Shown: positions 10,339 through 19,800 of the stretch, piece by piece
How the letters are laid out: each line of letters begins with the position of its first letter
How positions within the stretch are numbered: position 1 is the stretch's first letter
From: Komagataeibacter sp. FNDCF1
GTDB lineage: Bacteria; Pseudomonadota; Alphaproteobacteria; Acetobacterales; Acetobacteraceae
NCBI RefSeq assembly: GCF_021295335.1
Contig: NZ_JAIWOT010000001.1
Coordinates: 3,390,001-3,454,000 of the forward strand
Length of the DNA: 64,000 nucleotides
Direction: 5' to 3'
Made by a program: the position numbers and the translations under genes
The notes under the pieces: model-generated
Told to the model about the DNA's origin: nothing
The model's input: only the letters and a program-made list of their open reading frames with translations
Databases searched by the model: none

Positions 10339-11478
10339 CTCATCTGTGAAGTGACGCGAAGGGCCTGTTCTGATTCTGTTGTGAGAGGGAGGATCGGGAA
10401 TGGCTGGTGCGATTGCTTTACGGACGGATTATACGGCTTCTGCGTTACGACGTCTGGCTTCTCGTACGCGGGATGCGAATGTTGCACGGCGCCTTTTGTC
10501 TCTGGCTGCGGTGCGCGATGGTGCCAGCCGTGGCGAAGCGGCGCGGATCGGCGGCATGGACCGGCAAACCCTGCGGGACTGGGTGCACCGGTTCAATGCT
10601 ACGGGGCCGGATGGTTTGCGGGACCAATGGCGCAACGGGTCGGTCTGCCGCCTGACAGCGGACCAACTGGCAGAATTATCGGCGCTGGTCACGACAGGGC
10701 CTGACCGTGCCCGGGACGGTGTGGTGCGCTGGCGTCGGGTCGATCTTCAGCGGGTCATCGAAGAGCGTTTTGGCGTCTCCTATCACGAACGCCATGTCTC
10801 CACCCTGCTGAAGCGGCTTGGGTTCAGCCACGTCAGCGCGCGTCCGCGTCACCCCGGACAGGATCCATCCGTCATGGACGCGTTTAAAAAAACTTCCCCA
10901 CGATCCTGAGCGCCCACACCGGACATCTGCCCAAGGGCAGGCGGATTGAACTCTGGTTTCAGGACGAGGCCCGCATCGGGCAGAAGAACGGCCTTGTCCG
11001 ACAATGGGCGCGGCGTGGCACCCGACCACGCCAGCCGGCCGACCAGCGCTACGAGAATGCCTGGCTGTTCGGGGCGATCTGCCCGGCACTTGGCAAGGCG
11101 GCAGGCCTGGTGCTGCCGTTTACCGGCACGGCCAGCATGCAACTGCATATCGAGGAAATCTCACGCTGCGTCGCACGCGGCGCCCATGCCGTCGTCCTGC
11201 TCGATCGTGCCGGCTGGCATACGACACCCAAACTCAGACTGCCGCGCAACGTCAGCCTGGTCTTCCTGCCGTCCCGCGCGCCCGAACTGAACCCGGTCGA
11301 GAATATCTGGCAGTTCCTCCGCGCCAACTGGCTGTCCAACACCGTGTTCAGTGGCATCGAACACATCATCGAAGCCGCATGCACCGCATGGAACAACCTC
11401 ACCGCCCTGCCACAGACCATCCGATCCATCGGTCTCAGAAACTGGGCTCATATAGGTCAAAGGTGATAGCCCTTGGTA
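10317..11478 (+). mobile_element. IS630-family insertion sequence
   Basis: A 1162-bp element with perfectly matched 13-bp ends TACCAAGGGCTAT / ATAGCCCTTGGTA; the similarity continues imperfectly to about 23 bp. It carries a two-frame DDE transposase on the plus strand. It interrupts the fused cellulose synthase gene at the BcsA/BcsB boundary, in the same direction as the operon. The ends could be drawn one or two bases differently because the flank contains TA repeats. Confidence 0.9.
10400..11466 (+). CDS. IS630-family transposase (two frames, -1 frameshift)
   Basis: The first frame (10400-10909, 169 residues) is the N-terminal DNA-binding region with helix-turn-helix segments (SRGEAARIGGMDRQTLRDW). 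The second frame, one base back, continues from about 10890 to 11466 and holds the DDE nuclease: FQDEARIGQ (first Asp), VVLLDRAGWH (second Asp) and LNPVENIWQF (Glu). The join is a T3A7 run at 10883-10892 (codons ttt aaa aaa), a classical slippery site. A -1 slip gives one continuous protein of about 355 residues. Programmed frameshifting of this kind is known in IS630-type elements, so the element is probably intact, not broken. Confidence 0.9.
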
Positions 11479-11509
11479 TAAGTGGCAGACGCGCGAGCCC
11501 CCGCGCGGT

Positions 11510-13954
11510 GTGGTGGATACGGAAGGATCCGCCGCGCCTGCCGTGGAAGAAAAACTGGAGAAACAAAGCCTCGTGCTGAAACCTGTTCGACGCAGTGCCC
11601 GCAATGGCGCTGCCGCATCCGCTGCCCTTTTTGTAGCCCTGACAGCCTTTGGCCCGGTAGCGATGGCCCAGGTGCGCTCTCCCGCCGCACCAGGTTCCAT
11701 AACGGACCAGACGGGGGTCAGCGCCGAAACCCCGTTCGGGGACAGTAATACCGGCATCGTGCCTGATGTGGCGGTGGCCATCGACCCGGCAGCAGCGGAC
11801 CGTATCAGCGATACGGAAGTGACGCGCACCCTGTCGTTCCGTAATCTCGGGGCAACGACCGGCCCGCTGACCCTGCGCGGTTATTCCCCGCTGCAGGGGC
11901 TGGATGTGATCGTACCTGCCAACCGGGTGGTCACGCATGCAAAGCTGACCATTTCCGGTGCGCTGTCTCCCTCCCTGCTGCCCGAAGCCAGCGCCGTTAC
12001 GGTAACGCTGAACGAACAGTATGTCGGTACGATCAAGGTCGACCCCGAACATCCCCAGTTCGGGCCGCTCAGCTTTGATATCGACCCGCTTTACTTCACC
12101 GGCGACAACAAGCTCAATTTCCATTTCGCGGGCGAATACCGGCGCGACTGCAACGACCTTTTCAACGAGATCCTGTGGGCGCGTATCTCCGACATGTCGC
12201 AGATCACGCTCACGACCGTGCGCATCGCGCCCGAACGCAAGCTCTCGCAGCTGCCCACGCCCTTCTTTGATCCCAACCTGCGTTCAACCCTGCGGGTTCC
12301 GGTCGTGCTGCCCGACGTTGCTTCGAAAGGCAGTCTCAAGGCCGCGGGGCTGGTGGCTTCGTGGTTCGGCAAGATTGCCGATTTCCGCAAGCTGTCCTTT
12401 CCCGTTTTCACGGCCATTCCCGCTTCGGGCAATGCGGTCGAGGTGGGGGAAAACCTGCCTGTTGACGATACGGGCACGCGACCGAGCGGTCCCATGCTGG
12501 CGGAAATTGCCAATCCCAATGACCGCTGGGGCACCATTCTGGTCGTAACCGGACGGAACGCGCAGGAAGTGCAGGCAGCAGCCCGCTCGCTTGTGTTCTC
12601 GTCCGATACGCTGGGCGGTGTCACCTCCAAGGTCGTGAATGACGTGACACTGGAGACGCGCCAGCCCTATGACGCGCCTGCTTTTGTTCCGACCGACCGC
12701 GTGGTGCGCTTTGGCGAGCTTGTCGGTGCGGCGGACCTGCAGGGCGGCGGCTTTACGCCCGCGGGCATGACGCTGCCGTTCCACCTGCCGCCCGATCTCT
12801 ATACCTGGCGGGGTCGTCCCTATCTCATGGACATGTGGATCCGCGCGCCCGGCGGCCCGGTGGTCGATCTGGAAACGTCGCGCGTCGATGTCAGCCTGAA
12901 CAACAACTACCTGCAAAGCTATACGCTGTCGCCGCCGGGGCTGTGGCAACGATGGTCGCAGCGCCTGGTGAACCTGCATGCCGGGGCGGTGGGGCACACC
13001 ACGGCGCTGCCTACGTGGCTTCTGTTCGGCCAGAACCAGTTGCAGTTCAATTTTGATGCCCGGCCGATCGACCGTGGGGCCTGCCGCCGCACCCCCGGGG
13101 ATATCCGCATGAGTGTGGATTCGGATTCGACGCTGGACTTCCGCCGTGGTTACCATTTTGCCGAACTGCCCAACCTGTCCTATTTCGCCGAGGCGGCCTT
13201 TCCCTTCTCCCGCATGGCCGACCTGTCAGAGACAACGGTGGTCCTGCCTGCGCGCCCCGATGCCGGGACGGCGGGCGCCTTTCTGGACCTGATGGGCTTT
13301 TTTGGCGCCTCGACATGGTATCCTGCCACCGGTGTGCAGATCATGACGGCAGATCAGGTCGGCTCGGCGCAGCCCCGGGGGGATATCGTCGTGCTGGGCA
13401 CGACGGCGCAGATGGGGGAAGCTTCCGCCCTCCTGTCCCGCTCCTCCTACGTCATCAGGGACGGGCATATCCAGGTGGGTGAGCATATGGGGCTGCAGGG
13501 CATCTGGTACCTGTTTCAGGACCGCGACCATGCGGGTCTCAAGAACGGCGTGACGGCCAGGCTCAATGCCCCGATCGTGGAAGCGGGGCTGATGCTGGCA
13601 GCCCAGTCGCCCTATGACAGCGCGCGCTCGGTCGTCGCCTTTACGGGCGATACGCCGGAGCAGATCCATGATCTGGTCCTCAGCCTGCGCAACAGGACCG
13701 ACCTGCCTTCGCTGCAGGGTGATCTGGTTATCAAGAATGGCAGCCATTTTACCAGCTACCGCACGTCGCCCACCTATACGGTCGGTTCCCTGCCGATATG
13801 GGTGCGTATCGACTGGTACCTGACCCATCACCCCTTCGCCCTTTACCTGACCGGCCTGCTTGGTGCGGGTCTGGCATCACTGGGTGTATGGGGATGGTTG
13901 CGTGGGTGGTCGCGCAAGCGTATCGAAAATGACGACCTGACTGGTGAATTATGA
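11510..13954 (+). CDS. bcsB: Type II cellulose synthase, BcsB half of a split bcsAB gene
   Basis: Periplasmic, membrane-anchored BcsB, which binds beside BcsA and guides the nascent glucan. It begins just after the IS630-type element. GTG 11510 is the first possible start, but the native frame runs back to the insertion point at 11482. A secretion segment follows at about residues 31-53 (NGAAASAALFVALTAFGPVA, cut after AMA). Then come the alternating carbohydrate-binding and flavodoxin-like domains typical of BcsB. A C-terminal membrane helix (HPFALYLTGLLGAGLASLG) is followed by a basic tail. As a separate gene it lacks a clear ribosome site; its start lies 44 bases after the transposase stop, so coupling to that gene or IS-driven transcription may be needed. 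The mature domain is undamaged. Confidence 0.9.
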   Translation: MVDTEGSAAPAVEEKLEKQSLVLKPVRRSARNGAAASAALFVALTAFGPVAMAQVRSPAAPGSITDQTGVSAETPFGDSNTGIVPDVAVAIDPAAADRISDTEVTRTLSFRNLGATTGPLTLRGYSPLQGLDVIVPANRVVTHAKLTISGALSPSLLPEASAVTVTLNEQYVGTIKVDPEHPQFGPLSFDIDPLYFTGDNKLNFHFAGEYRRDCNDLFNEILWARISDMSQITLTTVRIAPERKLSQLPTPFFDPNLRSTLRVPVVLPDVASKGSLKAAGLVASWFGKIADFRKLSFPVFTAIPASGNAVEVGENLPVDDTGTRPSGPMLAEIANPNDRWGTILVVTGRNAQEVQAAARSLVFSSDTLGGVTSKVVNDVTLETRQPYDAPAFVPTDRVVRFGELVGAADLQGGGFTPAGMTLPFHLPPDLYTWRGRPYLMDMWIRAPGGPVVDLETSRVDVSLNNNYLQSYTLSPPGLWQRWSQRLVNLHAGAVGHTTALPTWLLFGQNQLQFNFDARPIDRGACRRTPGDIRMSVDSDSTLDFRRGYHFAELPNLSYFAEAAFPFSRMADLSETTVVLPARPDAGTAGAFLDLMGFFGASTWYPATGVQIMTADQVGSAQPRGDIVVLGTTAQMGEASALLSRSSYVIRDGHIQVGEHMGLQGIWYLFQDRDHAGLKNGVTARLNAPIVEAGLMLAAQSPYDSARSVVAFTGDTPEQIHDLVLSLRNRTDLPSLQGDLVIKNGSHFTSYRTSPTYTVGSLPIWVRIDWYLTHHPFALYLTGLLGAGLASLGVWGWLRGWSRKRIENDDLTGEL

Positions 13955-14097
13955 TAAAGGGAAGAAATTGAAAAAACCCACGTATTGATGGAAATCAAAA
14001 TAGTCAGGATAAGCGGTTTATGTCTGATTTCCATTTGTAGAATAAATGATTTACATTATGGATAGGTAATTCATGAACGCTCTTCTTGCAGGTCTTA

Positions 14098-15013
14098 CTG
14101 TCTGAATCAAAAAGCGACCTGATTGATTTTCCGCAGCACTCTGCGGATATGAGCGATCATAAGCCAAGCTTCAGATGAGGAGATTGTGGCTTCGACGTCC
14201 CTGGTGAGGCGGCGGCAACGTCCCAGCCAGGCGAAGCTGCGCTCGACGATCCAGCGCTTTGGCAGGACGACGAAGCCCTTGACCTGATCGGAGCGCTTGA
14301 TGATCTCGATCGTCCACTGTCCGATTTGCGCCAACCCGTTTCGTAGCTTCTCACCGGCATAGCCGCCGTCGGCGATCAGGTGCCGCAACCAGGGGAACAG
14401 CGAACGGATCCGGGCTGCAACCATCAATGCCCCGTCACGATCCTGGATGTCGGCGGGATGTACGACGGCAGTCATGATATGACCCAGCGTGTCGGTGGCG
14501 ATATGCCGCTTGCGTCCCTTGATTTTCTTGCCCGCGTCATAACCGCGAGGGCCGCCATTTTCAGCCGTTTTAACCGATTGGCTGTCGATAATGCCCACCG
14601 AAGGCGTGGCATCACGCCCGTCCTGCTCTCGCGACAGGATCACGAGAATATGGTTCATGGCTTCCCATCGTCCCTCGCGGATCCAACGGTAGAAATAGCC
14701 CTGCACGGTCGTGAAGGGAGGGAAGTGCCGGGGCAATTGGCGCCATTGGCAGCCGGTCGTAACAATGTACAGGATCGCCTCCATGACACGACGCAAATCG
14801 GTGCGCCGTGGCCTGCCCAGTCGCTTTCTCTCGGGCATCAGCGGCGCTATCAACGCCCATTCCCTGTCCCGCAGGTCGCTTGCATACTCCAGGTCGTCCC
14901 GGCGATACTGCGCACGGGTGATTTCAGTCCAGGCCATTTTGATCTCATCAGGTTGTCACAAACCCATGAATCATAACCTACTGAAATCACTCAACTCATT
15001 TTCGGTCAGACAC
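14098..15013 (-). mobile_element. IS5-family (IS1031-type) insertion sequence
   Basis: A 916-bp element flanked by 3-bp target copies TTA (14095-14097 and 15014-15016). The imperfect terminal repeats begin CTGTCTGAATCAAAA on the left and GTGTCTGACCGAAAA on the right (reverse complement). A 3-bp TNA duplication fits the IS1031 subgroup, which was first found in this genus. It sits in codon 9 of bcsX, with the transposase against the operon. Confidence 0.9.
14107..14937 (-). CDS. IS5-family transposase
   Basis: A 276-residue DDE transposase in a single intact frame covering most of the element. Acidic residues are seen in GIIDSQSVKT (first Asp, about residue 118), HLIADGGYAG (second Asp, about 191) and WIVERSFAWLGRCRRL (Glu in the IS5 R/K signature, about 232). 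An N-terminal DUF4096-like segment (LRDREWALIAPLMPE) is typical of the group. No frameshift or stop is seen, so the element may still be mobile. Confidence 0.94.
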   Translation of the reverse strand: MAWTEITRAQYRRDDLEYASDLRDREWALIAPLMPERKRLGRPRRTDLRRVMEAILYIVTTGCQWRQLPRHFPPFTTVQGYFYRWIREGRWEAMNHILVILSREQDGRDATPSVGIIDSQSVKTAENGGPRGYDAGKKIKGRKRHIATDTLGHIMTAVVHPADIQDRDGALMVAARIRSLFPWLRHLIADGGYAGEKLRNGLAQIGQWTIEIIKRSDQVKGFVVLPKRWIVERSFAWLGRCRRLTRDVEATISSSEAWLMIAHIRRVLRKINQVAF

Positions 15014-15669
15014 TTACATTACTGATTATCGGTGATAGTCATGTAACTTTCAAAGACTCCCTTCTTTCTGTTCTGCCAGATGAATTTACCCGGCAGGGGG
15101 CAAAGGTCGTGGCTTACGGTGTCTGTTCCTCCACCGCGGCGGACTGGGTTGTTCCCAATCCCAATAACGGGTGCGGTGCCGCGCAACGCATTGACGATGC
15201 GCCAATCGGCGCACCCGACATGAAGCCTGCCGCGCCCCCGCCCATCAAGGACCTGATCGAGAAGTGGCATCCCGATGCCGTCATGGTCGTGCTGGGCGAT
15301 ACCATGGCGGCCTACGGTCAGAAGGCGATGTCTCCGAATTGGGTGGAGGAGCAGGTCCAGAGCCTTACCTACACGATCGGCAAGACCGCGTGCATCTGGG
15401 TCGGGCCGACCTGGGGGCAGTTCAGCCCACGTTATGGCAAGACCGACCAGCGGGCGGCGGAAATGGCGCAGTTCCTGAAAAATGAGGTGACGCCATGCAC
15501 GTATATCGACGGCACGGCGCTGCTCCGGCAGGGCAGTGTCACGACGACGGATGGCATTCACGCCACCGCGCAGAGTTACCGGGACTGGGGCAATGCAATC
15601 GTGCAGGCTTCGCTGCCTGAACTGGAAAAGCTGAAGGCTGCCGCCCCCGTAGCGGGGCAATAGCCCTTT

Positions 15670-16866
15670 GTGCCGGATACGGGTGCCATGTGTGGAAATG
15701 TGTTGATGCCGCAGACAGAGCAGACCGTCCCGCGCGCCAGTTCGTGGCGGGACAGGATCAGGGAAGAGTTCTTCCCGCGCAATCGCCGGCGCGATATCGA
15801 CGGCCTGCGCGGTCTTGCCATCACCTTTGTGGTTCTGTTCCATGCGGGGTGGCTGCAAGGCGGCTTTATCGGCGTTGATATCTTCGTGGTGATCTCTGGT
15901 TACCTGATGGGGCGTTCGGCGCTCATGCAGCATCCGTTCCAGCCGGTACGCTTCGTCTGCCGCAGGCTTTACCGCCTGCTGCCAGCGCTGACGGTCATGA
16001 TCGCGGTGGTCTCGGCCAGCATGCTGTGGTGGGTGCTGCCGGGGGACCGGGCCGATATCGCGCTCAATGGCGCCTATGCCCTGACCTACCTGTCCAACAT
16101 ATGGGCATCCGGGCATGTCGGTTATTTCGAGGGGCAGAGCATTGCCTATCCGTTCCTGCATACATGGTCGCTTTCGCTCGAGATGCAGTTCTACGCGCTG
16201 GTCTTCATCATGGCGCTGCTGCTGCCGCTGACAAGGCACCGCAAGTTCGTGCTGTCCGCCATCTTCGCGCTATCGCTTGGTTACTGTCTGTTCAGTCATT
16301 TCAAGGGAGAGACGCAGGCTTATTACAATATATCTGATCGTATATGGCAGTTTTCACTGGGTACGCTGATCTGGATATTTCCGCGTCCGAACCTGTCCGT
16401 GCGGGCTGCCGGTCTCATCCATGCCATGGCCCTTATGGTGCTTGTCGGGGCGGGCCTGTTTTATACGCTGGCCTTCGCCTGTCCTTCCGGCATGATGGTT
16501 TTCCCCTGCGGGGCGGTGGCCGCCATCCTCATGCTGCCCGAAACATGGCTTGGCAGGCTGTGCCTGGTACCGCTCTCGCCACTGGGGGTCATGTCCTATT
16601 CGGTCTATCTCTGGCACTGGCCGGGCCTTGTCATTGCGAACTATCTCCTGCCCGCGCAGGTCTATGGGCTGACCATTGCGGCGGTGATGGGCATCGTGCT
16701 TGTGATCAGCCTGTTAAGTTACCTGTGCATTGAGCGTACCGGCCTGGATTATGAGGAGGCGGTCCCCGTTGTGGTACGCAATCGTGGCGCGGTCATGCTG
16801 GTGGGGGCAGGCATGATGCTTGCTGCAATCCTGTTCTATATTTCGTATGTATCCCGTGTTCATTAG
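15670..16866 (+). CDS. bcsY: BcsY, membrane acyltransferase (acyltransferase-3 family)
   Basis: A 398-residue polytopic inner-membrane protein of the acyltransferase-3 (OafA/NodX-like) family. BcsY is proposed to acylate the cellulose made by the type II synthase. The family start is clear: RDIDGLRGLAITFVVLFHAG (about residues 41-60), with the conserved R-D-LR block and active-site His, then GFIGVDIFVVISGYLM. About ten membrane helices follow. It starts at GTG 15670, 6 bases after the bcsX stop, and overlaps the open frame of bcsC at its end. Translation probably depended on bcsX, so the insertion in bcsX may lower its expression. Confidence 0.88.
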   Translation: MPDTGAMCGNVLMPQTEQTVPRASSWRDRIREEFFPRNRRRDIDGLRGLAITFVVLFHAGWLQGGFIGVDIFVVISGYLMGRSALMQHPFQPVRFVCRRLYRLLPALTVMIAVVSASMLWWVLPGDRADIALNGAYALTYLSNIWASGHVGYFEGQSIAYPFLHTWSLSLEMQFYALVFIMALLLPLTRHRKFVLSAIFALSLGYCLFSHFKGETQAYYNISDRIWQFSLGTLIWIFPRPNLSVRAAGLIHAMALMVLVGAGLFYTLAFACPSGMMVFPCGAVAAILMLPETWLGRLCLVPLSPLGVMSYSVYLWHWPGLVIANYLLPAQVYGLTIAAVMGIVLVISLLSYLCIERTGLDYEEAVPVVVRNRGAVMLVGAGMMLAAILFYISYVSRVH

Positions 16867-16873
16867 GAAATAC

Positions 16874-19800
16874 ATGACACAAGAGTACTGTCCCGCCAGC
16901 GGGCCGCCTGATGCCCGGGCATGGCGGAACGCGCCTGCGGCATGGGTCATGATGTCCGTGCATGCATCATCGGATGCACAGCCTGCCCTGCGGCGGGCGA
17001 CCGGGCTGAAGGTCATCTGTGGCATGATGGCCGGGATGATCCTGTCGGTTGATGCCGCACAGGCGGAACCGGCAACGGATACGGGCGCCACGCCCGCCAG
17101 TAACGGCACGCAGATGACCGTCACCCCGGAAACGGCGGCCAATGCCGCGATGCTCAACGCGCATCTGGCGCATGCTGCGGCCGTGCGGGAGCTGCTGCTG
17201 AACCAGGGGTATTACTGGCTGGGTCATCATAACCTGCCCAAGGCGCGCGAGACGATACAGCGTGTTCTTTCCATTGATCCGAATAATGATGAAGGTCTTT
17301 TCCTGCAGGGTCGGCTGCAACTGGCGGAAGGGCATGCGCATCTTGCTTCCGAGACGCTCAACAGGCTGATCAGCAATGGCGGGTCGCCCGGGCTGGTCGA
17401 TGACCTGAAAGCCCAGATTGCGGTTGGCCAGATCGATCTGGCGGTGCTGGAGCAAGCCCGCGGCCTTGCCGCGTCGGGCAAGATGATGCCTGCCATGCTC
17501 AAATACAGGTCCCTGTTCAAGGATGGCGAGCCACCACCCGACCTGGCACTGGAATATTACAGCGTGCTGGGCGGCACGACCCTTGGTTACCAGGAAGCAT
17601 GCACCAGGCTTGCCGCATGGGTGGCGCGCAACCCGCATGACCTGGATGCGAAACTCGCGCTGGACCGGGTCCTGACCTATCGCGATACCTCACGTGATGA
17701 GGGGCTGGACGGCCTGCGCAGGCTTGCCCGCTCCCAGGCCACGGCCGCGATCCGGGACAGCGCCATGAACGCATGGCGTGATGCGCTTTTGTGGGAGCCG
17801 GTCGTGGGTACCAGCATTCCACTATATGATGAATGGCTGGATCTGCATCCGGGCGATGCGGAAATCATTGAACGCCGCCACCAGGCAAACCAGGCGCAGG
17901 GCGCCATTGATGCCGGCAATTACCGTCTGCAGGGCTATGCGCTGCTCGCGCGCCACAACCTTGAGGGCGCGGCCCAGTTCTTCCACCGTGCGCTCGCCAT
18001 TGATGCCCATGATGCCGATGCGCTGGGGGGCATGGGGCTGGTGGCGGGAGCGCGTCAGCAGATGGCCCTGGCCAGGCAGTATTTCCTGCAGGCCATACAG
18101 GTGGACCCGGAATCCGGCCCGCACTGGCGCGCGGTCATGAAGGCGATGGAATCGGGCGGCGGCATGGACCCGCTGGTCGCGCGTATCATACAGGCCATCA
18201 ATTCCGGGCGTTATGACGCGGCACGGACGGACCTGGCAGTGCTGGGCCGCCGGGGCAACACGCTTACGCTGCTGTCGCTGCAGGGCATGCTGGAGCGCAG
18301 GCAGGGCCATCTGGCGGAAGCCGAGCGCCTTTACCGTGACATCCTGCATCGCGCGCCCGGCAATGTCGATGCGCTGTTCAATCTGGGCGGCATACTGATC
18401 GAAACCGGCCGTGCAACAGAAGCGCAGGAGATTATCGAGCACCTCAGGCATGTGCGGCCCGTCCTGGCGCAGCAACTGGAGGTTGCCGTGCTTTCGGCCC
18501 AGTCGGACCGGGCGCGAAATAATGACGAACGCCTTGCCTTGCTGAACCGTGCGCTGGCGCTGGCACCGAATGACCCGTGGGTCCGGCTCAAGCTGGCGCG
18601 CACCCTTGACGATATGGGCAACCACGCGCAGGCTCAGGCGATCATGGATGATGTGACCAGTGGGCGCACCGTTCCGGCCGATAACCTGCAGGCCGCGATC
18701 ATCTATGCCATGGGTCGGCACGACATTGCCAAGGCCGAACAGTTCATGGCGCGCCTGCCCGCAAGCGGTCGCGGCCCCGGCATGGAGCGGGTTGCCGAGC
18801 AGATCGAGCTGATCCGCCGCATACAGGAACTCAATCGTCCGCCGCGTGCGCCCAATGCGCTGCTTGTCGCGCTGGCCGACCGGCCTGACCCCACGGGTGA
18901 GCGGGGCATGCGTATCGCAAATGCATTGCTGGACCGCCATGCCCCCGAGGAGGCACAGCAGGTGCTGGAAGCGGAAGAACGTCTGACCCAGCCCGCCCAG
19001 CCATCCCAGCTGCTGGCCTATGCGGGTGTATACCTGCGGTTGCAGTCCACGCTCGATACGGCCCGCTGTCTCAACGCCTTTGATGCCCTGGCCAGGGCCA
19101 GACCCAATGAGATGACGGTCGATCAGTACGCCCTGCGCAGCCAGATTGCGATCGGTCTTGCCGTGCTGACGGCAGACGGGTTCAACCGTTATGGCCAGAC
19201 CGCGCAGGCCTATCAGGTACTGGCGCCGGTACTGCAGGCGCATCCCGATTCCGCCGAGGCCCATCTGGCCATGGGGCGCATATACCAGACCCGCAACATG
19301 GCCCGCCGCGCGCTGGAGGAGGACCAGATTGCCCTGCGTCTCAAGCCGCACGACATCTACGCCCTTGCCGCCGCCGCGCGTGATGCGGGCGGGCTGCACC
19401 AGATGGGGGCGGCCAGGGACTATTCCACCCGCCTGGCGCAGGAAGACCCCGATGGCCCGATGAGCTGGGAAGTCCGGTCCGATATCGAGCGCCTGGAGGG
19501 AAACACGCGCGGCCAGCTTGCCGATGTCGAACATGCGCGCCACGCTCAGTGCGCGCTTGATGGCGAAGGAACCTGCGGCGGGCATGAAAGCTTCCTGCCC
19601 GATTACCGCTGGCCGGAGATCGACAGCAACTACATCAACCTGCATGGCGCGACCCTGCCTGCAAGCTATCATTACATTCCCGAAGATGACGGGCCGGAGG
19701 CAATGGACCGCCAGATCGTCTATCTGCGTGATTCCGTATCACCCCAGATCGATGCGAATTCCTATGTCCGCAGCCGAACGGGTACCGCGGGGCTGGGCCA

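Larger units (their letters stand above)
14073..15663 (+). pseudogene. bcsX: bcsX (SGNH/GDSL-type hydrolase) interrupted by an IS5-type element
   Basis: BcsX is the type II operon protein of the SGNH hydrolase fold, thought to take part in modifying the glucan, perhaps with the acyltransferase BcsY. The start codon and eight codons (MNALLAGL) lie at 14073-14097 behind an aggtaa ribosome site. The remainder resumes at 15017. Deleting the insertion and one TTA copy gives a continuous 223-residue frame that runs MNALLAGLTLLIIGDSH. The catalytic motifs are intact: GDSH (block I, 15031-15042) and DGIH (block V, about 15553). As it stands the reading frame stops inside the IS after ten codons. The 3' part could only be made from an internal start (GTG 15109), which would remove the catalytic serine, so this allele is almost certainly null. 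Confidence 0.9.

Noticed and set aside
10317-11478. Strict 2-bp TA target with element limits 10319-11476
   Set aside because: It is the classical IS630 rule and is symmetric, but the empty site would then put BcsA and BcsB one base out of frame. The TAA reading is equally symmetric and restores the gene.
17822-19672. 616-codon minus-strand open frame inside bcsC
   Set aside because: Shadow of the high-GC TPR region of bcsC; no motif or start signal supports it.
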